Source: a virus
DNA length: 52,040 bases
Direction: 5' to 3' (one strand)
IMG/VR virus record: IMGVR_UViG_3300032116_000291
Coordinates: 1-52,040 of that record
A program made the position numbers and the translations under genes. A model generated the notes under the pieces. It was given only the letters and a program-made list of their open reading frames with translations. It did no database searches and was not told the DNA's origin. Positions 37,590 through 43,422 of this stretch are shown here, piece by piece (the first letter of the stretch is position 1; each line of letters starts with the position of its first letter).

Positions 37590-37653
37590 TAAACTTTTTT
37601 TTCAAAATGTTTGGCCAGTAACTTAAAAAGTCGTATCTTTACGAAGTAAAGTT
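37525..37653 (+). repeat. Near-duplicate of the operon B control region
   Basis: This 129-nt block aligns with 17927-18057 through TTTATTGACAATCAAT, then TTTCATAACTCGTTGATTG, then the promoter and a GAAGTAAAGTT leader. Differences are few outside a 20-nt internal stretch. The two copies drive different genes 19.6 kb apart. Confidence 0.8.
37610..37641 (+). promoter_or_regulatory. Operon C promoter
   Basis: TTTG (37610-37613) and TATCTTTA (37634-37641), spacing 20 nt, within TTTGGCCAGTAAC and AAAAGTCGTATCTTTAC, the same block as at 18014. The first gene starts 47 nt after the -7 core. Confidence 0.75.
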
Positions 37654-37688
37654 TCCAATATTGGAGTTATATATAAAATTTTTGTAAT

Positions 37689-38063
37689 ATGAGTAAGTTT
37701 CACATTGAGTTTAAAGAATCGGTAAAATCGGGTTCAAATCGTTTAGGTAATCTTATTGAAAATCCTTATAAGGTTTTCTCTGCTAGTAAATTGAGTAATT
37801 CAGTAAAACCTATGACGGTTGTTGAATATACCGACCTTATGGGTAAAAAGCACGTTATAAAATGTGCGAACAAAACCAAAATGAAAGAAGCTATGGCTTT
37901 CCTTTCTATCTTTAAGAAAGAAGCCGCTACTGTTAAAAGTATCATTTCGGAATATCCGGTTTCTTATGGTCGTATCCCTAAAAAGTTTATGAGTGAACTT
38001 CGCAATGAGTTAGTTCATTATGGGTTTAGTTCATCCTTTGTAAACAAATTGGCTGGTTATTAA
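37689..38063 (+). CDS. Hypothetical basic protein, first gene of operon C (124 aa)
   Basis: Unrecognised. Alpha-beta protein rich in lysine and serine; a KANKTKMKEAMAFLSIF-like stretch lies near residues 58-75. The gene is under promoter C and is followed by a terminator-type hairpin that starts at its stop codon. Confidence 0.65.
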   Translation: MSKFHIEFKESVKSGSNRLGNLIENPYKVFSASKLSNSVKPMTVVEYTDLMGKKHVIKCANKTKMKEAMAFLSIFKKEAATVKSIISEYPVSYGRIPKKFMSELRNELVHYGFSSSFVNKLAGY

Positions 38064-38081
38064 TACCGGCCTTTTCCTTTT
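38051..38081 (+). terminator. Attenuator-type terminator after first operon C gene
   Basis: GGCTGG (38051-38056) pairs with CCGGCC (38066-38071), a T-rich run follows, and the stem overlaps the last codons of the first gene. Similar terminators follow the first or second gene in operons A and B. Confidence 0.65.
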
Positions 38082-38103
38082 AATCACCTTTAAAAAAATG
38101 TAT

Positions 38104-38334
38104 ATGAGTAAGAAAAATAAATATAGTGTTAAGAAAGTCCGTAGAGTATTGAGAACGGCAAGTGAAAAGTTTGAACCGGCAACCTATGAAGTGTGGAAAG
38201 TATCCGGTCCTCGTAAGTTTGTGAAATACTTTGTTACAAAGAAAGATGCACAGGCGTACATCCACAAAATGAATGATACCACTATGACTATGGATATTGT
38301 TCGCAACATTATGAACGAAATTAAAAATAAATAA
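38104..38334 (+). CDS. Small basic protein, paralogue of 39382 gene (76 aa)
   Basis: A lysine-rich protein with a YEVWKVSGPRKFVKYFV block (near residues 28-44) and a helical C-terminus ending in NEIKNK. The same order (YEVFEVTGP, FFV, FVN) recurs in the gene at 39382-39750, indicating tandem duplication. Function unknown. Start 38104 was preferred to 38098 because ATATG contexts are common in this operon. Confidence 0.65.
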   Translation: MSKKNKYSVKKVRRVLRTASEKFEPATYEVWKVSGPRKFVKYFVTKKDAQAYIHKMNDTTMTMDIVRNIMNEIKNK

Positions 38335-38335
38335 T

Positions 38336-38440
38336 ATGGGTACACACATTACCATTTTGGAATTCCTTATAGTTTCAGTTGTTTCTATAATTGGATGGGT
38401 TTTGATTAAAACAACATATGAGTATTGGTTTAAAAAGTAA
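38336..38440 (+). CDS. Tiny single-pass membrane peptide (34 aa)
   Basis: A hydrophobic helix covers about residues 5-25, followed by a short TYEYWFKK tail. Spacing of one base after the preceding stop supports the gene. Confidence 0.5.
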   Translation: MGTHITILEFLIVSVVSIIGWVLIKTTYEYWFKK

Positions 38441-38452
38441 AAAGTAAAGTAT

Positions 38453-38821
38453 ATGAATAAAGTAAGTAGTTTTATGGTTGAGGAAAAAATCGGTTACGAT
38501 TGGGCTAATAAGAAAATGATTATCCGTGTTTATGACGCACTGAAGTTTATGATGGATAACTATTCTGATTTGAAAAAGACTTGGACCAACACTATCCGCA
38601 CTATGTTTGTGTTGGAAAGTAAAGAGAGTGAATTAAATAAAATTGTGTTGAATGGTTACTATTCCACTATTCGTAAAATCCTTAAAGATATTGACGTTAT
38701 ACGTTATGATGGCAAAACGTTAGTGAAAGGTAGTAATTGGGACCGATTCTATTCAGATGAAGATTGGAGTTGGTTTACAACATCGACCTGGTGTGGCGGA
38801 CGTGGTAAAATTGTTAAGTAA
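38453..38821 (+). CDS. Hypothetical protein (122 aa)
   Basis: Unrecognised. Residues 20-90 are basic and helical; the C-terminal 30 residues are aromatic and glycine-rich (WDRFYSDEDWSWFTTSTWCG). Confidence 0.62.
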   Translation: MNKVSSFMVEEKIGYDWANKKMIIRVYDALKFMMDNYSDLKKTWTNTIRTMFVLESKESELNKIVLNGYYSTIRKILKDIDVIRYDGKTLVKGSNWDRFYSDEDWSWFTTSTWCGGRGKIVK

Positions 38822-38835
38822 TTAAAATATAGTAT

Positions 38836-39060
38836 ATGAATTTGAGTTTAAATCTGATGGAATTGAATTCCCTCTATGTAGCAGTAAGTAATCAACTGAA
38901 GCAAGCAAAGCAGGATGCAATCGAATATCCATCTGAATTCTTTCAGCGTGAACTTGAAACCGCTGAAGAGTTAGTTGAGAAAGTACAAGAAGCACTTTGG
39001 GCAGAATGTAAAATCGTTGACGATATAGTTGCCGAAGCCCGTTTGAAAACAATAAAGTAA
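38836..39060 (+). CDS. Hypothetical helical protein (74 aa)
   Basis: Unrecognised; helical with many acidic residues (AEELVEKVQEALWAE) and no transmembrane segment. Confidence 0.6.
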   Translation: MNLSLNLMELNSLYVAVSNQLKQAKQDAIEYPSEFFQRELETAEELVEKVQEALWAECKIVDDIVAEARLKTIK

Positions 39061-39065
39061 TTAAT

Positions 39066-39380
39066 ATGAGAAAGAAGCGTTCAGATAGAAACCACGTTAT
39101 CTACGAAATAGTGAATACCGCAAATGGTAAATCGTATATCGGTATCACTGCCGCAATAGGACGTAGGTTTCACTATTCCGCTCACTTACGATTCCTTAAA
39201 CATCAGAGTAGAGCAAGAAAAGAAAATAAGCAATGGGCACTCTATATTGATATGCGAGAGAACGATCCGGAAGTTTATGAGTTGTTTATCGTAGACGTAG
39301 TGAGGGGAAAGGCTCTGGCGCATAAGATAGAAACCGAATTGTTAAAAGAATTTGAATACGAATTAAATAGCACACATTAA
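39066..39380 (+). CDS. GIY-YIG nuclease-like protein (104 aa)
   Basis: The N-terminus has VIYEIVNTANGKSYIGIT (residues 11-28), the two-strand GIY-YIG hallmark, followed by an RRFHYSAH block with the conserved arginine and by a HKIETELLKEF helix that would carry the metal-binding glutamate. It is short and stand-alone, without a DNA-binding extension. GIY-YIG enzymes cut DNA; phage versions can be homing or defence-related. Function here is unknown. Confidence 0.68.
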   Translation: MRKKRSDRNHVIYEIVNTANGKSYIGITAAIGRRFHYSAHLRFLKHQSRARKENKQWALYIDMRENDPEVYELFIVDVVRGKALAHKIETELLKEFEYELNSTH

Positions 39381-39381
39381 T

Positions 39382-39750
39382 ATGAGTAAGAAAGTAAAAA
39401 CATTGAAAGGACTGAAGCGTGGTTATAACGCAGTATTGAAAACAAAGGTATATGACTTCGGTACTGGCCGGCACAAATATGAAGTGTTTGAGGTAACCGG
39501 TCCCACTATTGAGAAACCCCGTTTCTTTGTTGATGAAGAGTCGGTCCGTATGTTCGTTAATGCTCAAGCAACTGAAGAGTCATTGGTAAAAGCATTCACT
39601 AACGCTGTTAAACGTGCCGCAACTAAATCTGAACGTAAAGAGTTACAAGCCGCAAAAGAGATAAGTGAATTGGTGCCTGATTTGGAAACCATTGTGGATG
39701 CAAACATCCGTGATGCGAAAGCAAAGAGGCCCGAGGACACTGATAAATAA
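39382..39750 (+). CDS. Small basic protein, paralogue of 38104 gene (122 aa)
   Basis: YEVFEVTGPTIEKPRFFV (residues 33-50) and a following FVNAQATEESLVKAF helix match the layout of the protein at 38104-38334. The N-terminus is strongly basic (SKKVKTLKGLKRG), and the C-terminal tail after residue 80 is lysine/glutamate-rich and extra. Function unknown. Five genes lie in the interval, suggesting an ancient tandem duplication. Confidence 0.65.
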   Translation: MSKKVKTLKGLKRGYNAVLKTKVYDFGTGRHKYEVFEVTGPTIEKPRFFVDEESVRMFVNAQATEESLVKAFTNAVKRAATKSERKELQAAKEISELVPDLETIVDANIRDAKAKRPEDTDK

Positions 39751-39803
39751 TTATTTACTCATATACTAACGACCCACTATGTTTCTACATCCGGGTCCCT
39801 TTC

Positions 39804-39877
39804 GGTCAGATGGCGCAATTGGTTAGCGCAAGATGCTTATACCATCGAGGCTACGGGTTCGAGTCCCGTTCTGACCA
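39804..39877 (+). tRNA. tRNA-Ile (anticodon TAT)
   Basis: Acceptor GGTCAGA pairs perfectly with TCTGACC (39870-39876). The D stem GCGC/GCGC is perfect. The anticodon stem AGATG/CATCG encloses loop CTTATAC, giving TAT, reading AUA directly. It lies 32 kb from the main tRNA array, in operon C. Most bacteria read AUA with a lysidine-modified CAT anticodon, so an unmodified TAT anticodon is noteworthy. Confidence 0.88.
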
Positions 39878-39901
39878 CTAAACAATTTTAAAATTTGAAT
39901 T

Positions 39902-40201
39902 ATGAACAAAGAGCAAGCAATCAAAAAAGTATGGGATTCAATTGGTAGTATCTTTACAAAGGAAGATGTCGTTGCATTGATTGAGCAAATAGAAACCGAA
40001 GGTACGGACATTGATGTGTCAGAACTTATCGAACATGTTCAGGAATCAATCAGCAATATCGATTCATCTGACATTGTAGATACATCAAGCGCTGAGTTTT
40101 ATTTGGAGGGTAACCAAATCCAATTGGAAACGATTGATATTGATACAAACTACATTGAAAGTGAAATCGCTGACTCCATTAACGGATTCTTTAACAAATA
40201 A
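39902..40201 (+). CDS. Hypothetical acidic protein (99 aa)
   Basis: Unrecognised helical, very acidic protein (MNKEQAIKKVWDSIGSIF, then many Asp/Glu). It follows tRNA-Ile by 24 nt. Confidence 0.62.
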   Translation: MNKEQAIKKVWDSIGSIFTKEDVVALIEQIETEGTDIDVSELIEHVQESISNIDSSDIVDTSSAEFYLEGNQIQLETIDIDTNYIESEIADSINGFFNK

Positions 40202-40207
40202 CCGTCA

Positions 40208-40270
40208 GATGCGGGCTCCTTATCTGGAGTTAAATAGGGGATTTAACGTAGAACCACCCGCATCATTTTT
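40208..40270 (+). ncRNA. Three-way-junction RNA element
   Basis: GATGCGGG (40208-40215) pairs with CCCGCATC (40257-40264). Inside it, CTCC/GGAG (40216-40229) and TTAAAT/ATTTAA (40230-40246) form two further hairpins, closing a compact three-way junction, followed by ATTTTT. It may act as a terminator with unusual architecture or as a regulatory RNA switch at the end of the preceding gene. No known riboswitch family was recognised. Confidence 0.5.
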
Positions 40271-40279
40271 AAAAAACAT

Positions 40280-40310
40280 TTTGCAATATCGAAAAGTTTT
40301 CGTATATTGT
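40280..40310 (+). promoter_or_regulatory. Bacteroidota-type promoter
   Basis: TTTG (40280-40283) and TATATTGT (40303-40310) are spaced by 19 nt. An ATG follows immediately at 40311. Confidence 0.5.
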
Positions 40311-40319
40311 ATGTACAAT

Positions 40320-40370
40320 ATGAAAGAAACCATAGTAAACGACCCCACTATGGCGGACTTCAATAATTAA
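40320..40370 (+). CDS. Very short peptide ORF (16 aa), uncertain
   Basis: A reading frame from ATG 40320 (or ATG 40311, 19 aa) ends at TAA 40370 and encodes MKETIVNDPTMADFNN. It starts right after a promoter and would be a leaderless or leader peptide. Coding is uncertain. Confidence 0.22.
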   Translation: MKETIVNDPTMADFNN

Positions 40371-40397
40371 TAATCAAGCGGGTCAAAACAGTTTTTT

Positions 40398-40751
40398 ATG
40401 GCTAAGACAATTAAGTCAAAAGTTGAGTATCAGGTAACAGAATTGGTGAACAACCTTAACAACGCAGCAACCACTACGAGTGAGCAAAAGCGTGATTTTT
40501 TCACCACTAAAGCTCTTTACAACGCAAAGCGTTTGAGCACTATCGTTAACAAAGCTAAAATCGGTGCAATGGCAATCGCTATTACATTCGGTATGGTAGC
40601 TTGTGGCAACCCATCTTCTGGTGAGCAAGTGAAAACCGATTCAGTTGTAGTTAAAGCTGATTCAGTTTCAGTTGGTGGCGGTAGTATCGCACAGGACACT
40701 ACGACTACTTCAAAAGACAATGAGTCTTTGAAGGCTGAGCAGTCCCATTAA
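40398..40751 (+). CDS. Protein with internal lipobox-like segment (117 aa)
   Basis: Residues 1-55 are soluble, basic and helical. A hydrophobic stretch (IGAMAIAITFGMVACGNPSS, residues about 54-73) contains a lipobox-like VAC with Cys70, followed by a polar Ser/Thr/Asp-rich tail. The layout is unusual: a lipoprotein signal normally sits at the N-terminus. An alternative ATG at 40569 would give a lipoprotein with a very short leader. Whether the first 56 residues are translated is the open question. Confidence 0.55.
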   Translation: MAKTIKSKVEYQVTELVNNLNNAATTTSEQKRDFFTTKALYNAKRLSTIVNKAKIGAMAIAITFGMVACGNPSSGEQVKTDSVVVKADSVSVGGGSIAQDTTTTSKDNESLKAEQSH

Positions 40752-40757
40752 TCCAAT

Positions 40758-40930
40758 AACTGGTAACCAATAGGTGCCGGTTAATCCTATAGCGTAGGGT
40801 GGGCTCGATACCCTACCTACGCTCCATGTTGGAATTGCATCTCGACTTACTCAAAGGGTTATTCTCCGATTTACTTTACACTAAAGCATCCAACCAATGG
40901 ACCAGTGCACGAGAGCGCTGGTCCTTTTTA
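40758..40930 (+). ncRNA. Candidate structured RNA ending in a terminator
   Basis: The gap 40752-40950 has no gene but four stems in series: AACTGG/CCGGTT (40758-40763 and 40778-40783), AGCGTAGG/CCTACGCT (40791-40798 and 40816-40823), CCATGTTGGA with TCCAACCAATGG (40824-40833 and 40889-40900), and a terminator GGACCAG/CTGGTCC (40899-40924) with T run. This looks like a stand-alone small RNA of about 170 nt with an intrinsic terminator. No family recognised. Confidence 0.45.
40899..40930 (+). terminator. Rho-independent terminator
   Basis: GGACCAG (40899-40905) pairs with CTGGTCC (40918-40924), followed by five T. It ends either the lipoprotein-like gene transcript or the candidate RNA upstream. 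Confidence 0.8.
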
Positions 40931-40950
40931 TTTAACGAAATGAGTAGAAA

Positions 40951-41400
40951 ATGATTTATCTAAACACCCCGATAGCACATTTGGGACGTGAACCCTCTGT
41001 GCGTATCGCTAATATGGCATTGCGCTGGTGTAAGAGAGAGTTTGGTATCAATAACCGAAAGAAGTATCTCGCACAATGGTATGTACGCAAAGGACATACG
41101 CCGGATATATGCGGTGAGTATGACGATACCGATAATGAAGTCCTAATCTATTGGGACCAATGTGAGGACGTGAGGGAGTTGATATCCACCTGTATACATG
41201 AGTGGACGCATCAACTACAACCGATAACAACCAAATACTACAAATACCCCGGTTCGTATAGTCGTAATCCATACGAGCGACAGGCCAGATATAGAGAAAA
41301 AAAGTACACCCCGATATTGTGGGATTCAATTAAAAACAAAGTAAATGATAATAAGATTAACAGACGTACAAAAGCAAACACCTGTTCTAATAGGTACTGA
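40951..41400 (+). CDS. SprT-like zinc metallopeptidase (149 aa)
   Basis: HEWTH (H83, E84, H87) is the HExxH zinc site on a helix STCIHEWTHQLQP, and E109 in NPYERQAR is a plausible third ligand. This spacing and the NPYERQA motif fit SprT/minigluzincin-type phage peptidases. The N-terminal half has a basic W..KREFGINNRKKY region. No signal peptide, so it would act in the cytoplasm or virion. The next gene overlaps its 3' end by 56 nt. Confidence 0.75.
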   Translation: MIYLNTPIAHLGREPSVRIANMALRWCKREFGINNRKKYLAQWYVRKGHTPDICGEYDDTDNEVLIYWDQCEDVRELISTCIHEWTHQLQPITTKYYKYPGSYSRNPYERQARYREKKYTPILWDSIKNKVNDNKINRRTKANTCSNRY

Positions 41401-41554
41401 AAACGTTATTGACATGAAACGTATGATATTAACAAACTCAAATGCTGCAAGATACGAATGTACACAGATTCAAAGTAGGGGAGCAATGGTTGCAACTAAT
41501 TGGGTTGCTGAAACTATTGATGAAATTTGGGAAATGATAAATAAAACAAAGTAA
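41345..41554 (+). CDS. FlbD-like small phage protein (69 aa)
   Basis: The pattern MIIRLTDVQ.....VLIGTENVI...TQIQSRGAMVATNWVAETIDEIWEMI resembles the FlbD-like family of small phage proteins of unknown role; the shared parts are IRLT at the start and TNWV.ET at the end. The frame overlaps the SprT-like gene by 56 nt. Confidence 0.6.
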   Translation: MIIRLTDVQKQTPVLIGTENVIDMKRMILTNSNAARYECTQIQSRGAMVATNWVAETIDEIWEMINKTK

Positions 41555-41555
41555 T

Positions 41556-41786
41556 ATGGAACACGCATTAGAAATACTAGGACACGCTGAAGTGGTCCTA
41601 ATGAAGAAGATTAAAGGGATGAAGGATGGCAAACCCAAATATGCGGCAAGTGAAAAGTTGAATGAGTTACGTCACGCTATGGCTATACTCAAAGCACATG
41701 ATGAAATGGATGAGATGCTTGCAGCAAATGAAGATGAGATACTTGCAGAGCAATTCAGTCGTAATCCCCCGAAGGCCAAAGCATAA
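41556..41786 (+). CDS. Hypothetical helical protein (76 aa)
   Basis: Unrecognised; helical with lysine-rich and acidic halves (MEHALEILGHAEVVLMKKIKG). One base after the preceding stop. Confidence 0.6.
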   Translation: MEHALEILGHAEVVLMKKIKGMKDGKPKYAASEKLNELRHAMAILKAHDEMDEMLAANEDEILAEQFSRNPPKAKA

Positions 41787-41826
41787 CCCTGCCGGACAAA
41801 TGAAGTAAAATAAAATCAGCAAAGAG

Positions 41827-42045
41827 ATGGACAACATATCAATAGACAGATTACTCCAGATAGAGAGAGAAAGAGAAAACACAATGAGTGATAAGAGATT
41901 CCAAAAGTGGTGCAAGGAAATGAAGATAGGTATCATGTATACTAATAGAGAAGGAATCAATAGAGCAAATGATATGATGAGTGGCTGGAGTGAACCAACG
42001 GAAGAGATGGAATGGATGCCGGAGTTTATCCGGAGAATGTATTAA
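41827..42045 (+). CDS. Hypothetical protein (72 aa)
   Basis: Unrecognised helical basic N-terminus, then acidic WMPEFIRRMY. The leader AAAATCAGCAAAGAG before ATG is nearly identical to the one before the SGNH-like gene at 36209. Confidence 0.6.
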   Translation: MDNISIDRLLQIERERENTMSDKRFQKWCKEMKIGIMYTNREGINRANDMMSGWSEPTEEMEWMPEFIRRMY

Positions 42046-42109
42046 TCGATGGATTGCTACACCGATTGATACCTAACATATAAAGAGATATAGTATGAAG
42101 CCGTACTAA

Positions 42110-42345
42110 TAGTATAACAACAACGCATTGCATGCCGTGCGAGTAGCCCCAACTAATGGGTGAACCCGTTGCCGCCGTGAGGTGAGCAACGGGATTCGTA
42201 TGCTCTCCCGTTTCCGCACACACATTACACACTACACTACTGCGCACTGAATTTCGTGTAACTGCAAAAAAGGGGTTGCGCCATAAGCGGGTCGGATACG
42301 TGCGAATACCGGGGCCAAGTTTTTTCCCTATGGAGCGCAATTTTG
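42110..42345 (+). ncRNA. GC-rich candidate structured RNA
   Basis: The gap 42046-42426 has no gene. It is strikingly GC-richer than its flanks. CCCGTTGC (42165-42172) pairs perfectly with GCAACGGG (42186-42193). TTGCGC (42276-42281) pairs with GCGCAA (42335-42340) and CATA with TATG inside, followed by TTTT. The second stem looks like a terminator hairpin of an RNA about 230 nt long. A minus-strand reading frame of 111 codons over this region was rejected as coding because of these structures. The motif TGCGCA also occurs in the 37.0 kb inverted repeat. Confidence 0.42.
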
Positions 42346-42401
42346 ATATATGAGTTGACACTCACATTTCGGAATGAACTGAATATAAATCTCCTAATGA
42401 G

Positions 42402-42410
42402 ATATTTATA
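42402..42410 (+). promoter_or_regulatory. ATATTTATA box upstream of structural-type genes
   Basis: The nonamer ATATTTATA lies 16 nt before the start at 42427; the same nonamer occurs at 44460-44468 upstream of 44529. It might be a late-type phage promoter box, but only two copies were seen and AT-rich DNA gives such words by chance. Confidence 0.2.
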
Positions 42411-42426
42411 CTAAACGATTCGGAAT

Positions 42427-42792
42427 ATGATAAAGTTAAAACATCTATTGGAACAGGAGGTATCAGAAGTACCAAAGGAAAATAGAAAGGAGTTTCTTGA
42501 TTTCGCTAAAAAGAGATTAGAAGGAGCAACGAAGATAGCAAACAACGCAAAAGAGAAAGGTGGGGTAGCAATGTTAACACATTACCACTTTGTAGTTAAA
42601 CTACCATACTACGATGACGCATCGAAAGGTATGTTTGATCCAAATTTAGCAAAAACCGAATTGAAGAACTATACTCAAACCTTTTGTTCATTGGATGAGA
42701 AGGTAGAGATAGACCAAATAGAATTTCAGAAGTTAGTTGGAATAATAGAGGTATTGGGAGAATTAATTATTAAACATAGAGAAATAAAATGA
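42427..42792 (+). CDS. Hypothetical protein (121 aa)
   Basis: Unrecognised. Helical, starting MIKLKHLLEQEVSEVP, with a central MLTHYHFVVKLPYYDD segment (about 50-65) and a lysine-rich C-terminus. It opens the last module in the window. The N-terminus recalls small phage proteins that start MIKLK..L, without known function. Confidence 0.62.
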   Translation: MIKLKHLLEQEVSEVPKENRKEFLDFAKKRLEGATKIANNAKEKGGVAMLTHYHFVVKLPYYDDASKGMFDPNLAKTELKNYTQTFCSLDEKVEIDQIEFQKLVGIIEVLGELIIKHREIK

Positions 42793-42881
42793 AAAGCAAA
42801 TTATTAGAGATATTAGTGCCAGTACTATTATTCGGAACACTATTTATATTCAACCTATATATGTGGGGTAAACTTAAATAA
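42789..42881 (+). CDS. Tiny membrane peptide (30 aa)
   Basis: Almost entirely one hydrophobic helix (ILVPVLLFGTLFIFNLYMW) with a short basic tail. Start overlaps the preceding stop by four bases (ATGA). Confidence 0.48.
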   Translation: MKSKLLEILVPVLLFGTLFIFNLYMWGKLK

Positions 42882-42892
42882 AACAAATCAAT

Positions 42893-43000
42893 ATGGCAAA
42901 CGCAGCACCAAAGAAAAAACCAATGAAGAGTAGAAAATCTGGAGTGAAAACTATGAAGAGAATTCAGAAAAACATTGAGATTCTAAAAAAATATCAATAA
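42893..43000 (+). CDS. Small basic peptide (35 aa)
   Basis: Rich in lysine (APKKKPMKSRKSG, then MKRIQKNIEILKKYQ). Likely helical at the end. Its stop TAA shares the A with the ATG of the next gene. Confidence 0.48.
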   Translation: MANAAPKKKPMKSRKSGVKTMKRIQKNIEILKKYQ

Positions 43001-43104
43001 TGATAATAGTAGCAATAACAGCAGGAATAGTATTCGGTTGGTTAATTGGTAATCGTATTTTGGACAAGTGGGTTAATGAAGGTAACGATGAAGTAAATGA
43101 TTAA
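43000..43104 (+). CDS. Tiny membrane peptide (34 aa)
   Basis: One hydrophobic helix (about residues 1-18) and an acidic tail (NEGNDEVND). The start overlaps the preceding stop by one base (TAATG). Confidence 0.48.
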   Translation: MIIVAITAGIVFGWLIGNRILDKWVNEGNDEVND

Positions 43105-43110
43105 TAATAA

Positions 43111-43422
43111 ATGTTAAAGCAGGAAACATACCAATCATATTCAGAATTCTTCGGTTGTTCTATCGGAGTTGCAACGGTTATGAAGTACAATGAAACATCA
43201 GGATTAGATTCAGCAGCATATAAGAAGTTATCGGCGAACATCCAAACCAATCGTACTATATGTAAGGCGATTGATACGGGTCTATACCAAAAGTTACAAA
43301 GAGAGATATTTAAATTGGAAGGGAGTGATAAGAGGTTAAAGGAAAACGGAATCGTTAAAAGAGCATGGGATAATATAAATGGCAAAAAAAGAATTAATAC
43401 AAAATCCACAAAGGTACTCTAA
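43111..43422 (+). CDS. Hypothetical protein (103 aa)
   Basis: Unrecognised. Mixed helix; residues 45-75 contain basic and acidic helices; the last part overlaps the next gene by 44 nt. Function unknown. Confidence 0.6.
   Translation: MLKQETYQSYSEFFGCSIGVATVMKYNETSGLDSAAYKKLSANIQTNRTICKAIDTGLYQKLQREIFKLEGSDKRLKENGIVKRAWDNINGKKRINTKSTKVL

Noticed and set aside
39804-39877. Integration site (attP) at tRNA-Ile
   Set aside because: No integrase gene or flanking direct repeat is visible; the tRNA seems to be simply encoded.
42026-42361. Minus-strand frame of 111 codons over the GC-rich block
   Set aside because: The region is dominated by inverted repeats, composition differs from phage genes and the translation has no family resemblance.
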